From an uncultured Methanomethylovorans sp. (GTDB taxonomy: Archaea; Halobacteriota; Methanosarcinia; Methanosarcinales; Methanosarcinaceae): a stretch of DNA of 5,637 bases. Under the pieces are notes generated by a model. It had not been told where the DNA came from, made no database searches, and saw nothing but the letters and a program-made list of their open reading frames with translations. The stretch covers positions 1-5,637 of the forward strand of contig CALBTS010000224.1 in the NCBI GenBank assembly GCA_937968035.1, given 5' to 3'. This document shows, piece after piece, positions 1 to 5,530 of this stretch (its first letter is position 1; each line of letters starts with the position of its first letter). The translations under genes were made by a program, and so were the position numbers.

Positions 1-491
1 GTTTCTGTGAGATCGACCACTACGTCCATGAGGTCAGGGACCTTTGCTTCCGTGGCACCGTAGGAAAAATGGATCTCCACAGGAATGTTAAGGTCGTCAA
101 AGAACTTCTTTGTCATTTTCGGATATTCAGTAGAGACCCTGCTACCCGGTTTAATATCCCTTGCGCTGTGGATATCGCTTTCCTGGGGAACTGCTATGAC
201 GATCTTAACGTTCCCTGAACCTTGTTTGCTGTAAGGCAGGTCAGCAACCTCCACAACATCGGAATTTGATTCCGTTACCCAGTCAAGCCCCGAAATTCCC
301 AGGTCAAAGTATCCGTCATGCACGTATCGGGGGATCTCCTGTGGGCGCAGGATCTTGATCTTCTTTATCCGGGGGTCATTAATGGTAGGATTGTATTGCC
401 TGTCGGTCTTCTTTATTTCAAGGTCTGCCTGCTTAAAGAGCAGAAGAGTTTGTTCTTCCAGACTTCCTTTTGGAATAGCTATTTCGATCAA
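1..491 (-). CDS. hisG: ATP phosphoribosyltransferase HisG, N-terminal part (runs off left edge)
   Basis: HisG catalyses the first step of histidine synthesis, joining ATP to PRPP to give phosphoribosyl-ATP in the cytoplasm. Reading the minus strand from 491 gives 163 codons starting MIEIAIPKGSLEEQT, which matches the HisG N-terminus (KGxL motif near residues 8-11). It continues with a GISGLDWV segment (65-72, the usual GITGxD region) and ends in the PRPP-binding loop SYGATEAKVPDL followed by DVVVDLTE (about 143-163). The C-terminal part, including any regulatory ACT-like domain that would make it the long form, lies outside the window. I chose the TTG at 491 because family members begin at this point and GGAAAGGT (506-499) sits 7 bases upstream. 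An in-frame ATG at 563 would add 24 unlikely residues and would overlap the probable TATA box. No other his gene is visible; the gene is divergent from the GDT1-type gene. Confidence 0.93.
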   Translation of the reverse strand, partial: MIEIAIPKGSLEEQTLLLFKQADLEIKKTDRQYNPTINDPRIKKIKILRPQEIPRYVHDGYFDLGISGLDWVTESNSDVVEVADLPYSKQGSGNVKIVIAVPQESDIHSARDIKPGSRVSTEYPKMTKKFFDDLNIPVEIHFSYGATEAKVPDLMDVVVDLTE

Positions 492-553
492 TGTGCCAAC
501 CTTTCCGTGTGTTTGATATTTGGTGTAATATGGGATGCAATTATTATCCGGGG

Positions 554-560
554 TATAAAG
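554..560 (-). promoter_or_regulatory. Probable TATA box of hisG
   Basis: The minus strand reads ATGCTTTATACC here, with CTTTATA at 560-554. A start site about 25 bases downstream would fall near 530, giving a leader of roughly 40 bases that contains the GGAAAGGT ribosome site before the TTG at 491. The fit to the archaeal TATA consensus is good but not perfect, and no start site has been mapped. Confidence 0.5.
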
Positions 561-650
561 CATATTCGATTGGACAGCAAACAAAGTTCCTGGTCATTCT
601 GAGGTTACAAAACCAAGTTATAGTCAGGTACGCTCAAGTTGGACAATTGC

Positions 651-658
651 TTTATATA
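651..658 (+). promoter_or_regulatory. TATA box of the GDT1-family gene
   Basis: TTTATATA is a near-ideal archaeal TATA box, 23 bases before the ATG at 681. The usual spacing of about 26 bases from box centre to start would put the transcript start at or next to the ATG, yet a good Shine-Dalgarno site (AGGAG, 671-675) lies between. Either the start site is closer than usual, or a weaker box such as GTTATAG near 617-623 is also used. Confidence 0.6.
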
Positions 659-680
659 CACCCTTTTCCAAGGAGAAAGC

Positions 681-1232
681 ATGATCCAGGACATTTTCAT
701 ACCTTTCCTGCTCGTTGGTCTTGCGGAGCTAGGGGATAAAACACAGCTCGCTGTCCTTGTACTTTCCACAAAGACAAAGCAGTACGGCTCCTTGCTCGCA
801 GGGGTCATGCTCGCATTCGCATTAACTGATGGGATCGCTATTGTGCTTGGAGATTTTATCGCTTCTGTTGTGCCCCTGGATTATGTGAGGATCTTTGCAG
901 GTATCCTTTTTGTTATCTTTGGTGTTCTGATGCTGTATAACAGGGATAAGGATGAAGATAATGGTTCCTACGAACTGAAAAGTCCCTTTGTATCAGGTTT
1001 TTCTTTAATACTTGTCTCTGAGATGGGGGACAAAACACAGTTAGCTGCGGCCCTTTTTGCCACCCGGTACGATCCTGTGATGGTATTCATCGGCGTGATC
1101 CTTGCGTTACTGTTGCTCTCCATAACAGCTATATATATTGGGAAGCAGCTCATGGCAAGGGTTAATAAGAATACGATTTCCACAGCTGCAGGCATTCTAT
1201 TCATTGTGATAGGCATCTCTTTCTTTTTCTGA
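681..1232 (+). CDS. GDT1/TMEM165 (UPF0016) family cation transporter
   Basis: This is a 183-residue integral membrane protein with the hallmark twofold repeat of the UPF0016/GDT1 family. The motif ExGDKTQ occurs at residues 16-22 (ELGDKTQ) and again at 114-120 (EMGDKTQ). Each lies in a hydrophobic three-helix half, and the halves are separated by a charged loop (about residues 87-100, rich in D, E and K). The family's acidic motifs are known to bind divalent cations. Characterised members move Mn2+ or Ca2+ (yeast Gdt1, human TMEM165, Vibrio MneA), so Mn2+ export or Ca2+ homeostasis at the cell membrane is the likely role; the ion cannot be told from sequence. The ATG at 681 is preferred over an upstream in-frame ATG at 639 because AGGAG (671-675) lies 5 bases before it, the protein then begins as homologs do, and the upstream start would precede the TATA box. 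No partner gene is adjacent on the same strand apart from the DUF1059-type gene 72 bases downstream. Confidence 0.9.
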   Translation: MIQDIFIPFLLVGLAELGDKTQLAVLVLSTKTKQYGSLLAGVMLAFALTDGIAIVLGDFIASVVPLDYVRIFAGILFVIFGVLMLYNRDKDEDNGSYELKSPFVSGFSLILVSEMGDKTQLAAALFATRYDPVMVFIGVILALLLLSITAIYIGKQLMARVNKNTISTAAGILFIVIGISFFF

Positions 1233-1247
1233 GCTCGGAGATGCGAC

Positions 1248-1258
1248 TCTTTTTTCTT
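1248..1258 (+). terminator. Oligo-T transcription terminator after the GDT1-family gene
   Basis: TCTTTTTTCTT begins 15 bases after the stop codon. Archaeal RNA polymerase terminates at such T-rich tracts without needing a hairpin, and no convincing stem precedes this one. It separates the transporter from the DUF1059-type gene, although read-through remains possible. Confidence 0.5.
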
Positions 1259-1263
1259 AAACC

Positions 1264-1271
1264 TTAATTAC
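1264..1271 (+). promoter_or_regulatory. Weak TATA-like element before the DUF1059-type gene
   Basis: TTAATTAC follows AAACC, which could serve as a BRE-like purine stretch, about 34 bases before the ATG at 1305. It is the best TATA candidate between the oligo-T tract and the gene, but its sequence is degenerate. Confidence 0.25.
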
Positions 1272-1304
1272 TATTAACTCCTATTTTCTTGGAGAAGGAG
1301 TACT

Positions 1305-1529
1305 ATGGCCAAACTACAGATCATGAAATGTAGAGATCTTGGCTTCAATGATGATTTCATTGTTATAGAACAAGATCGTGAAGCTGCAAAGAAAAAAATG
1401 ATGGAACACATATTGGAAAAGCATAAAGAAGAATTTGAAATCCTGTCTGAAATGCATCAGGAAGAGATCCGTACAAAAATGGACTTCCTGCTGACGCGAG
1501 GTTGCGGTTGTGGGGTCAAAGAACTCTGA
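1305..1529 (+). CDS. Small DUF1059-type protein with a Cys-rich tail
   Basis: This 74-residue soluble protein has no known biochemical function. Its first 40 residues follow the pattern of DUF1059, a small domain common in archaea and actinobacteria: a short strand, then KCRDLGF (residues 8-14), then FIVIEQDREAA and a charged helix MMEHILEKHKEEFE (about 32-45). Beyond the usual domain it carries a second acidic helix and a tail RGCGCGVKEL (65-74). Together with Cys9 this gives three cysteines (9, 67, 69), and there are histidines at 35, 40 and 51, so metal binding is possible but unproven. The start is clear: GGAGAAGGAG (1291-1300) ends 4 bases before the ATG. Composition is strongly Lys/Glu-rich. 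It ends 11 bases from the stop of the convergent micro-gene. The family call comes from pattern recognition, not a profile search. Confidence 0.82.
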   Translation: MAKLQIMKCRDLGFNDDFIVIEQDREAAKKKMMEHILEKHKEEFEILSEMHQEEIRTKMDFLLTRGCGCGVKEL

Positions 1530-1535
1530 TCTTAT

Positions 1536-1566
1536 CGGGTTCAGTAAATGAACCTGTTTCTTATCT
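1536..1566 (+). terminator. Hairpin plus T-rich tract after the DUF1059-type gene
   Basis: CGGGTTCA (1536-1543) pairs with TGAACCTG (1549-1556), 8 pairs including one G-T wobble, around the loop GTAAA. TTTCTTATCTT follows immediately. It starts 6 bases after the DUF1059-type stop and so fits a terminator for that gene, while overlapping the last codons of the convergent micro-gene. Confidence 0.5.
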
Positions 1567-1717
1567 TAACGGCAATTAACATTGCTACACCAATAACACC
1601 GGCCATGACCAGGATGAAGTCCAGCCGTGGTGTCAGGTCTTTGCTCATCACTGGCTGGTAGATAGTTCCTGGTCGTACCTCTACTATAGCCCCAAGGAAC
1701 ATTGCGGTCATAAGCAT
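1541..1717 (-). CDS. Small two-helix membrane protein of unknown function
   Basis: This short minus-strand frame would encode 58 residues from the ATG at 1717. It has the look of a real membrane protein. A first hydrophobic segment (LMTAMFLGAIVEV, about residues 2-14) is followed by a polar loop of about 20 residues (RPGTIYQPVMSKDLTPRLD) and a second helix (FILVMAGVIGVAMLIAV, 34-50), then a basic end KIRNRFIY. The basic tail suggests it lies inside the cell, placing both ends in the cytoplasm and the loop outside. I do not recognise a family. The start is uncertain: no ribosome site is well placed before 1717 (AAGGA at 1738-1734 is 16 bases away), and a second ATG lies at 1711. The frame stays open for 13 more codons upstream (KETEKFKDQISLL) to a TGA at 1759-1757, without an ATG in frame. 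It is convergent with the DUF1059-type gene and divergent from the RNase P RNA. Confidence 0.6.
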   Translation of the reverse strand: MLMTAMFLGAIVEVRPGTIYQPVMSKDLTPRLDFILVMAGVIGVAMLIAVKIRNRFIY

Positions 1718-1764
1718 AAGGAGCGATATTTGGTCCTTAAATTTTTCGGTCTCTTTTCATTACA

Positions 1765-1772
1765 TTTATATG
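1765..1772. promoter_or_regulatory. TATA element for the RNase P RNA gene, usable in both directions
   Basis: The plus strand reads TTTATATG; the minus strand reads CATATAAA, also TATA-like, inside the imperfect palindrome CATTTATATGTG. On the plus strand the centre lies about 25 bases before 1793, exactly where the RNase P RNA P1 helix begins. On the minus strand it would start transcription near 1742, about 25 bases before the ATG of the two-helix protein gene. Confidence 0.6.
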
Positions 1773-1790
1773 TGATGTAGTTTTCTATGT

Positions 1791-2140
1791 ACCGGAGAGA
1801 GGAAGGGCGGCCTCCGGATCAATGATCTGAGGAAAGTCTCCCCACCATCTGAGCACACGAACACTTGTAAAGAGTGTCTGGCGAGAGCCAGGGCTCTGGC
1901 ACAGAAACGATACCACGCCATACCAACGCAATGATACTGGAAGGTTGAGATCGTATGGATCGTGGATGGAACGGCGAATCCTCGTGGGTGCAAGTCAGAA
2001 GTAGGGATAAGCGGTGTTCAGACCGCGCCCGAAGTTAAAGACGCTTAGCCGAATGCCGCAGCTGCAAACGCCACTGGCTATCTCTTTAGTGCCATGTGCT
2101 ATAGGGATCTTTGCAGTAACAGAAGGGAGCTTACTCTCCT
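1791..2140 (+). ncRNA. rnpB: RNase P RNA, archaeal type
   Basis: This is the catalytic RNA of RNase P, which removes 5' leaders from pre-tRNAs together with several archaeal proteins. The conserved P4 core is plain: GAGGAAAGTCTCCCC (1829-1843) pairs with ACAGAAGGGAGCTTA (2119-2133), CTCCC to GGGAG and AAG to CTT, leaving the family's bulged T. The ends close as P1, GGAGAG (1794-1799) with CTCTCC (2134-2139). Further support comes from ACAGAAACGATACC (1901-1914), the specificity-domain stretch GGCGAATCC followed by GGGTGCAAG (near 1973-1994), and several local helices. These are ACACT/AGTGT (1861-1877), CTGGC-GAGA-GCCAG with a GNRA loop (1878-1891), CCATAC/GTATGG (1918-1958), GCGGT/ACCGC (2011-2026) and CTGCAAA/TTTGCAG (2062-2116). 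The length of about 350 bases is normal. Exact ends are estimated from the P1 helix; the 5' end agrees with the TATA box at 1765-1772. Confidence 0.95.
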
Positions 2141-3330
2141 CACTCCTTTGCAGTTCTCATTGTGATGCCAACTACTCTGAGCAGCGTCACAGGTGTTCGA
2201 AGGATACATTTTTTTATAAATTTACTGTAATCCAGAACTCCCTTTCCCGTAAGCACATACATTCTGAAGAGTTCCGGGTCCTTGTCGAACAGATAGAATA
2301 TCTTCTCTATGTGTTTATGAAAGGTATTCCCGAACTTGAAAGCTATACACAGATCTTTGTTGAACAGTGAATTACAGTTCTCCTGGTAAGCTGAAAGGTC
2401 GGTGCCATGATAGATCGCCTCAGCAGCCACTTCACCTGCCGCTGAACCACTTGCAACAGCATAGTATATGCCTTCACCCAGAAAAGGATCCACAAAACCC
2501 GCAGCATCTCCTACAAGGAGCACCTTTTCTCCGCTGATCTTTCTGTTCATACCTCCTACAGGTACTCTGTGGATGAACTTCTTAGTGATATGTGCAGCAA
2601 GATCTATCCCTCTTTCCTTTGAAAGGAAGGAAATGAAATCCTCAAAGGCCTGTGGAGGTTTGATGGTTATCGGTTTCCATAGGCCCAGACCAATGGACAT
2701 TATATTTCCTTTTGGGAATATCCAGCCATACCCCCTGCTTTTGAGAAAATACGCTTCTATCATTTCTTTATCAAGTACACACTTCTCTGCATCTTCCGGG
2801 GTTAGTTCGATTTCGGTTTCAATGCATATCCCATAGCCTTCGGCTTCCCATTTTTTCCTCAGGCCTGTTTCTCTGGCAACAGTGCTGTTAACTCCATCCG
2901 CTCCGATTATGAGCTTTGCAGTATATTCGCCTTTTGTAGTTATAACATGGACCTGTTCATCTATTATATTCACTGAGATAGCTTTCTCACCGGTATTTAT
3001 ATCAGCTCCTTTGTCCTGTGCCTGCTTTAATAGAAAATGATCAAAAGAGCTGCGAAAAACAAGTATGGATACAGCTTCTTTGAGCTTGTGTGAAGCCTTG
3101 CGCATTGCTGGGGAGTATACCGTCGCTCCATAACACCTATATTGAGGCTGGACTTCGTCGATAGGGCCAATGATCTGCAATGCTTTCCAGGAAACTGCGC
3201 CCCCACAGGCTTTGTAGCGTGGCACATCCTCCTTTTCCAGAAGGAGCACCTTCAGCCCCTTTTCAGCACATGTCCGTGCGGCCATTGCACCACCCGGTCC
3301 TCCACCGACAACTATGACATCATAATCCAT
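2140..3330 (-). CDS. Geranylgeranyl reductase family FAD-dependent oxidoreductase
   Basis: This 396-residue flavoprotein belongs to the family that saturates double bonds of geranylgeranyl chains; in archaea these include membrane-lipid (digeranylgeranylglycerophospholipid) reductases. From the N-terminus: the Rossmann FAD motif GGGPGG (residues 9-14), RYKACGGAV (38-46, the family's conserved Cys-Gly-Gly segment), IIGADGVNS (141-149), GYGWIFPKG (200-208, typical of the substrate domain), and the second FAD motif GDAAGFVDPFLGEGI (274-288). All expected motifs are intact and the length is normal. The C-terminal 100 residues are more basic and hydrophobic and could lie against the membrane. The ATG at 3330 is preferred over one at 3363 because AGGTGA lies 5 bases before the intervening ATAGG-ATG and the protein then begins directly with the FAD fold. 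Methanogens often have several paralogs, so lipid, quinone-like (methanophenazine) or polyprenol substrates cannot be separated here. Its stop codon abuts the 3' end of the convergent RNase P RNA. Confidence 0.92.
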   Translation of the reverse strand: MDYDVIVVGGGPGGAMAARTCAEKGLKVLLLEKEDVPRYKACGGAVSWKALQIIGPIDEVQPQYRCYGATVYSPAMRKASHKLKEAVSILVFRSSFDHFLLKQAQDKGADINTGEKAISVNIIDEQVHVITTKGEYTAKLIIGADGVNSTVARETGLRKKWEAEGYGICIETEIELTPEDAEKCVLDKEMIEAYFLKSRGYGWIFPKGNIMSIGLGLWKPITIKPPQAFEDFISFLSKERGIDLAAHITKKFIHRVPVGGMNRKISGEKVLLVGDAAGFVDPFLGEGIYYAVASGSAAGEVAAEAIYHGTDLSAYQENCNSLFNKDLCIAFKFGNTFHKHIEKIFYLFDKDPELFRMYVLTGKGVLDYSKFIKKCILRTPVTLLRVVGITMRTAKE

Positions 3331-3400
3331 CCTATTCACCTGTTCATTACCTCTGCGATGCATTCAGGCGTGAAATTAAACCTGTAAGAAACTCTTTAAT

Positions 3401-3410
3401 CAATATATGT
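3401..3410 (-). promoter_or_regulatory. Probable TATA box of the reductase gene
   Basis: The minus strand reads AAAAATACATATATTG, with ACATATATTG at 3410-3401. A start site about 25 bases downstream would fall near 3380, giving a leader of about 50 bases before the ATG at 3330. The core is nearly symmetric, so plus-strand use is also conceivable. Confidence 0.5.
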
Positions 3411-3566
3411 ATTTTTCTGCAGGTCATTGGATTATGCCACATACGGTTTTGTAGAAATCCGATAAGAACTTGCCTCATGAGTTAACATGAATACTCGATA
3501 TCAAAACTTTGTAATAAATTTTTAATTAGTTAGAAGTTCTCTTGTGAATAATGAATATCTAAGAAC
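3411..3566. other. AT-rich spacer with short palindromes, no gene seen
   Basis: The intergenic stretch between the reductase gene (start 3330) and the ABC ATPase gene (stop 3609) is 278 bases. Apart from the TATA box and terminator listed separately, it holds clustered short symmetric sequences: CTCATGAG (3474-3481), GTTAAC (3481-3486), the inverted pair TCATG/CATGA (3475-3490) and GATATC nearby. It also has a distant pair AGAACTT (3465-3471) and AAGTTCT (3534-3540). No frame here has a ribosome site or protein-like composition that I can support. Confidence 0.4.
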
Positions 3567-3587
3567 AAAAGCCTGAAGCAGGCTTTT
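3567..3587 (-). terminator. Strong hairpin terminator of the ABC operon
   Basis: AAAAGCCTG (3567-3575) and CAGGCTTTT (3579-3587) form a perfect 9-pair stem with a 3-base loop AAG, running into a T-tract on either strand. It lies 21 bases beyond the stop of the ABC ATPase gene and so most likely ends the minus-strand operon. Its symmetry would also let it stop any plus-strand transcript. Confidence 0.7.
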
Positions 3588-3608
3588 CAGCTGACTGATC
3601 CATGAGGT

Positions 3609-4310
3609 TCATTTAGAGCTACCGGTACTGTTTTGTCTATTCTCATCGCTGATCATAGTACCATCTTCGAGTGTGATCACCCTGTTAACGTACTCAACAT
3701 GCCACGGTTCATGTGTGACCATAATGATCGTCTGTCCATATTTTTCATTCAGTTCCTTGAACACGTCCAGCACCTGTTTTGAGTTGTTGGTGTCCAGGTT
3801 TGCGCATGGCTCATCAGCAAACATGATATCAGGTTTTTTTGCAATTGCTCTTGCAATAGCAACTCTTTGCTTTTCCCCACCAGACAGTTCATCAGGAACT
3901 CTATCATGTTTTCCATTCAGGCCAACCTTATCTAATGCTTCAAGAGCGGTTCTGTAAGATTCCTTTTTTGACTTTCCTTCCATCATAGAGAGCACATATA
4001 CATTCTCCGCAGCACTCATCTCATTGATAAGTGCATAATCCTGAAAGACATAACCAACCTGTGTAAGCCTGTAATAACTTCTTTCTGCTTCAGGCAGGCT
4101 TGAAACCTCTAGCCCCCGGATAGTATACATCCCGTCTGTTGCATCGTCCAACAAAGCCAGTATCCTCAGCAGAGTAGTTTTTCCACTACCGGACGCACCC
4201 ATAATGGCCACGAATTCCCCTTTATTTATTTCAAAAGAAACACCATTAAGAGCCTTGACAGCAGTTTCTCCTGCCCCATAATATCGTTTCAGATCTTTTA
4301 CTAAGATCAT
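3609..4310 (-). CDS. ABC transporter ATPase, MacB/LolD type
   Basis: This 233-residue cytoplasmic ATPase would power the permease encoded just upstream. Every catalytic motif is present: Walker A GASGSGKTT (residues 38-46), Q-loop Gln90 in VFQDYAL, signature LSGGEKQRVA (142-151), Walker B IMFADEP with catalytic Glu167, D-loop NLD (171-173) and switch His200 in VTHEP. Length and the A-loop region (Tyr10/Tyr11, before GAGETAVKALNGV) match the LolD/MacB/FtsE branch, which works with FtsX-fold permeases in mechanotransmission rather than classic solute import. I place the start at the ATG at 4310, 2 bases after the permease stop. An ATG at 4325 would add 5 residues and overlap the permease by 13 bases, but it lacks a ribosome site; coupling from the permease makes either possible. 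The tail after residue 222 is polar and low in complexity. The substrate is unknown. Confidence 0.93.
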   Translation of the reverse strand: MILVKDLKRYYGAGETAVKALNGVSFEINKGEFVAIMGASGSGKTTLLRILALLDDATDGMYTIRGLEVSSLPEAERSYYRLTQVGYVFQDYALINEMSAAENVYVLSMMEGKSKKESYRTALEALDKVGLNGKHDRVPDELSGGEKQRVAIARAIAKKPDIMFADEPCANLDTNNSKQVLDVFKELNEKYGQTIIMVTHEPWHVEYVNRVITLEDGTMISDENRQNSTGSSK

Positions 4311-4312
4311 GT

Positions 4313-5521
4313 TTACCGTCCCCATATGGCTTTGAGTATGCTTTCCCTGGATACGCTCCAGGCAGGCAGGACCCCGGCTATCACTGACAGCGTCAGCATG
4401 GTAACTATGCTTTGAACAAGCAGCACAGGATCAATGACCGGACTTATTTCTATGGTTTCATAGAATATTACTGGATTTGCCTGGAAATAGAACATAAGTG
4501 TAAAGTAGAGTATCAATCCTGCAAAAATGCCCAGTGAAACATAAAAGGTGCTAAGGAATGCATAGGACAACACAATAGATCTTGGGGTGATACCTACCGC
4601 TTTTAGGATCCCGATCTCTTTTTTCCTGTTCAGCACATTGATATAGATAATAATAAGGACCAGCGCTGCACCTACGATCAGACTCACGATCTTGGACATG
4701 ACATCTATAGCACCCATGCTTTGCATGGCCTGCCTTATGAGAGACTCCGACTTATCAGCCCATGTAAATATCTGCTCATTTACTCCAGCTTCCCTGATCT
4801 TGTCCTGGATCTGCGCTTCCGTCCCTTGACCAGTGACCCTTACAATTACACGGGTAGCTTCTTTGCCTTCAAGGCCATACACATCCTCGATCTCCTTGTA
4901 ATGGACCAGAGCATTAAGATCGACAACCTCAAATGTGCCTTCCATGATGCCTTTGACCTTATAGGTCCTTTTTACTCCATTGCTGTATGTTACGTCAACA
5001 AAGGATCCTGGCCTTACTTCACCCAGGTTGTCATATATCTCTGAGCCGAACCCTGTCCCTGCTATCATGGCACCGATGATGATCTCATCCCGGGACAGAT
5101 CACTTAAAAAATCTCCTTCACTGATAATGTACGGATAGCGGGAAATATCATACTCTTCTGTGGGAAGCATTCCGGTTATCGTTACACCTACGACTTTCTG
5201 CTTATGGCTAATGGATGCTCCCACATCCAGTCTTTTTGTTGCAGCTCTCACACCTTCTACAGCGCGGACCTTCTTCAACACATTATCCGCATTGTTGATG
5301 TAGGTATTATCACCAGTTGGTTCAATGACAATATCTCCGTACGGATAATCCTGCATGAACCCTGTGAACATGCCTAAAAGTCCTCCTATCATTGAAGGAA
5401 GAAATACTAAGTTCAAAAAAATGAGGGAGAGGACAAAAACAATGAACATCAGCGTTTTCTTGTTGCCTCTTTTTACACTGCAGTATGCAATGAGGGCACC
5501 CACCCGGACATCATTGATCAT
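4313..5521 (-). CDS. ABC transporter permease, MacB/FtsX fold
   Basis: This 402-residue membrane protein has the classic MacB/FtsX layout. There is a basic cytoplasmic start, TM1 at about 24-47, a large extracytoplasmic domain of about 225 residues (48-274, MacB_PCD-like, including the GDIVIEPTG strand at 62-70), then three helices at about 275-297, 317-345 and 365-387. Between TM2 and TM3 lies the conserved cytoplasmic segment NRKKEIGILKAVGITPRSI (298-316), which contacts the ATPase in this family, and the protein ends with PAWSVSRESILKAIWGR, another family hallmark. Such permeases act as dimers with a LolD/MacB-type ATPase, moving lipids, peptides or drugs or transmitting force to envelope proteins. 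The ATG at 5521 is supported by GAGGGT (5532-5527) 5 bases before it; this site overlaps the stop codon of the preceding gene. Its own stop lies 2 bases before the ATPase start, so the genes are translationally coupled. Confidence 0.92.
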   Translation of the reverse strand: MINDVRVGALIAYCSVKRGNKKTLMFIVFVLSLIFLNLVFLPSMIGGLLGMFTGFMQDYPYGDIVIEPTGDNTYINNADNVLKKVRAVEGVRAATKRLDVGASISHKQKVVGVTITGMLPTEEYDISRYPYIISEGDFLSDLSRDEIIIGAMIAGTGFGSEIYDNLGEVRPGSFVDVTYSNGVKRTYKVKGIMEGTFEVVDLNALVHYKEIEDVYGLEGKEATRVIVRVTGQGTEAQIQDKIREAGVNEQIFTWADKSESLIRQAMQSMGAIDVMSKIVSLIVGAALVLIIIYINVLNRKKEIGILKAVGITPRSIVLSYAFLSTFYVSLGIFAGLILYFTLMFYFQANPVIFYETIEISPVIDPVLLVQSIVTMLTLSVIAGVLPAWSVSRESILKAIWGR

Positions 5522-5530
5522 AGTTTACCC

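Noticed and set aside
318..739. Plus-strand frames of 94 and 82 residues
   Set aside because: They lie antisense to hisG or across the divergent promoter and the start of the transporter gene in another frame; no family resemblance.
1531..1760. Interpretation as an empty intergenic region
   Set aside because: The minus strand holds a coherent two-helix membrane protein frame that fills most of it.
1766..1993. 75-residue minus-strand open frame
   Set aside because: It lies antisense to the RNase P RNA, has no ribosome site, and its composition is explained by the structured RNA.
2014..2370. 118-residue plus-strand open frame
   Set aside because: It begins inside RNase P RNA and continues antisense to the reductase coding region; a shadow frame with no ribosome site.
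3347..3478. 43-codon minus-strand frame from the ATG at 3478
   Set aside because: No ribosome site, it contains the likely reductase TATA box, and the residues show no protein-like pattern.
3567..3587. Hairpin as a mobile-element end or repeat unit
   Set aside because: Only one copy is seen, with no flanking duplication; its place just after the operon and its T-tract fit a terminator.
4721..5044. 107-residue plus-strand frame
   Set aside because: It is antisense to the permease gene, whose frame is complete and clearly homologous to a known family.
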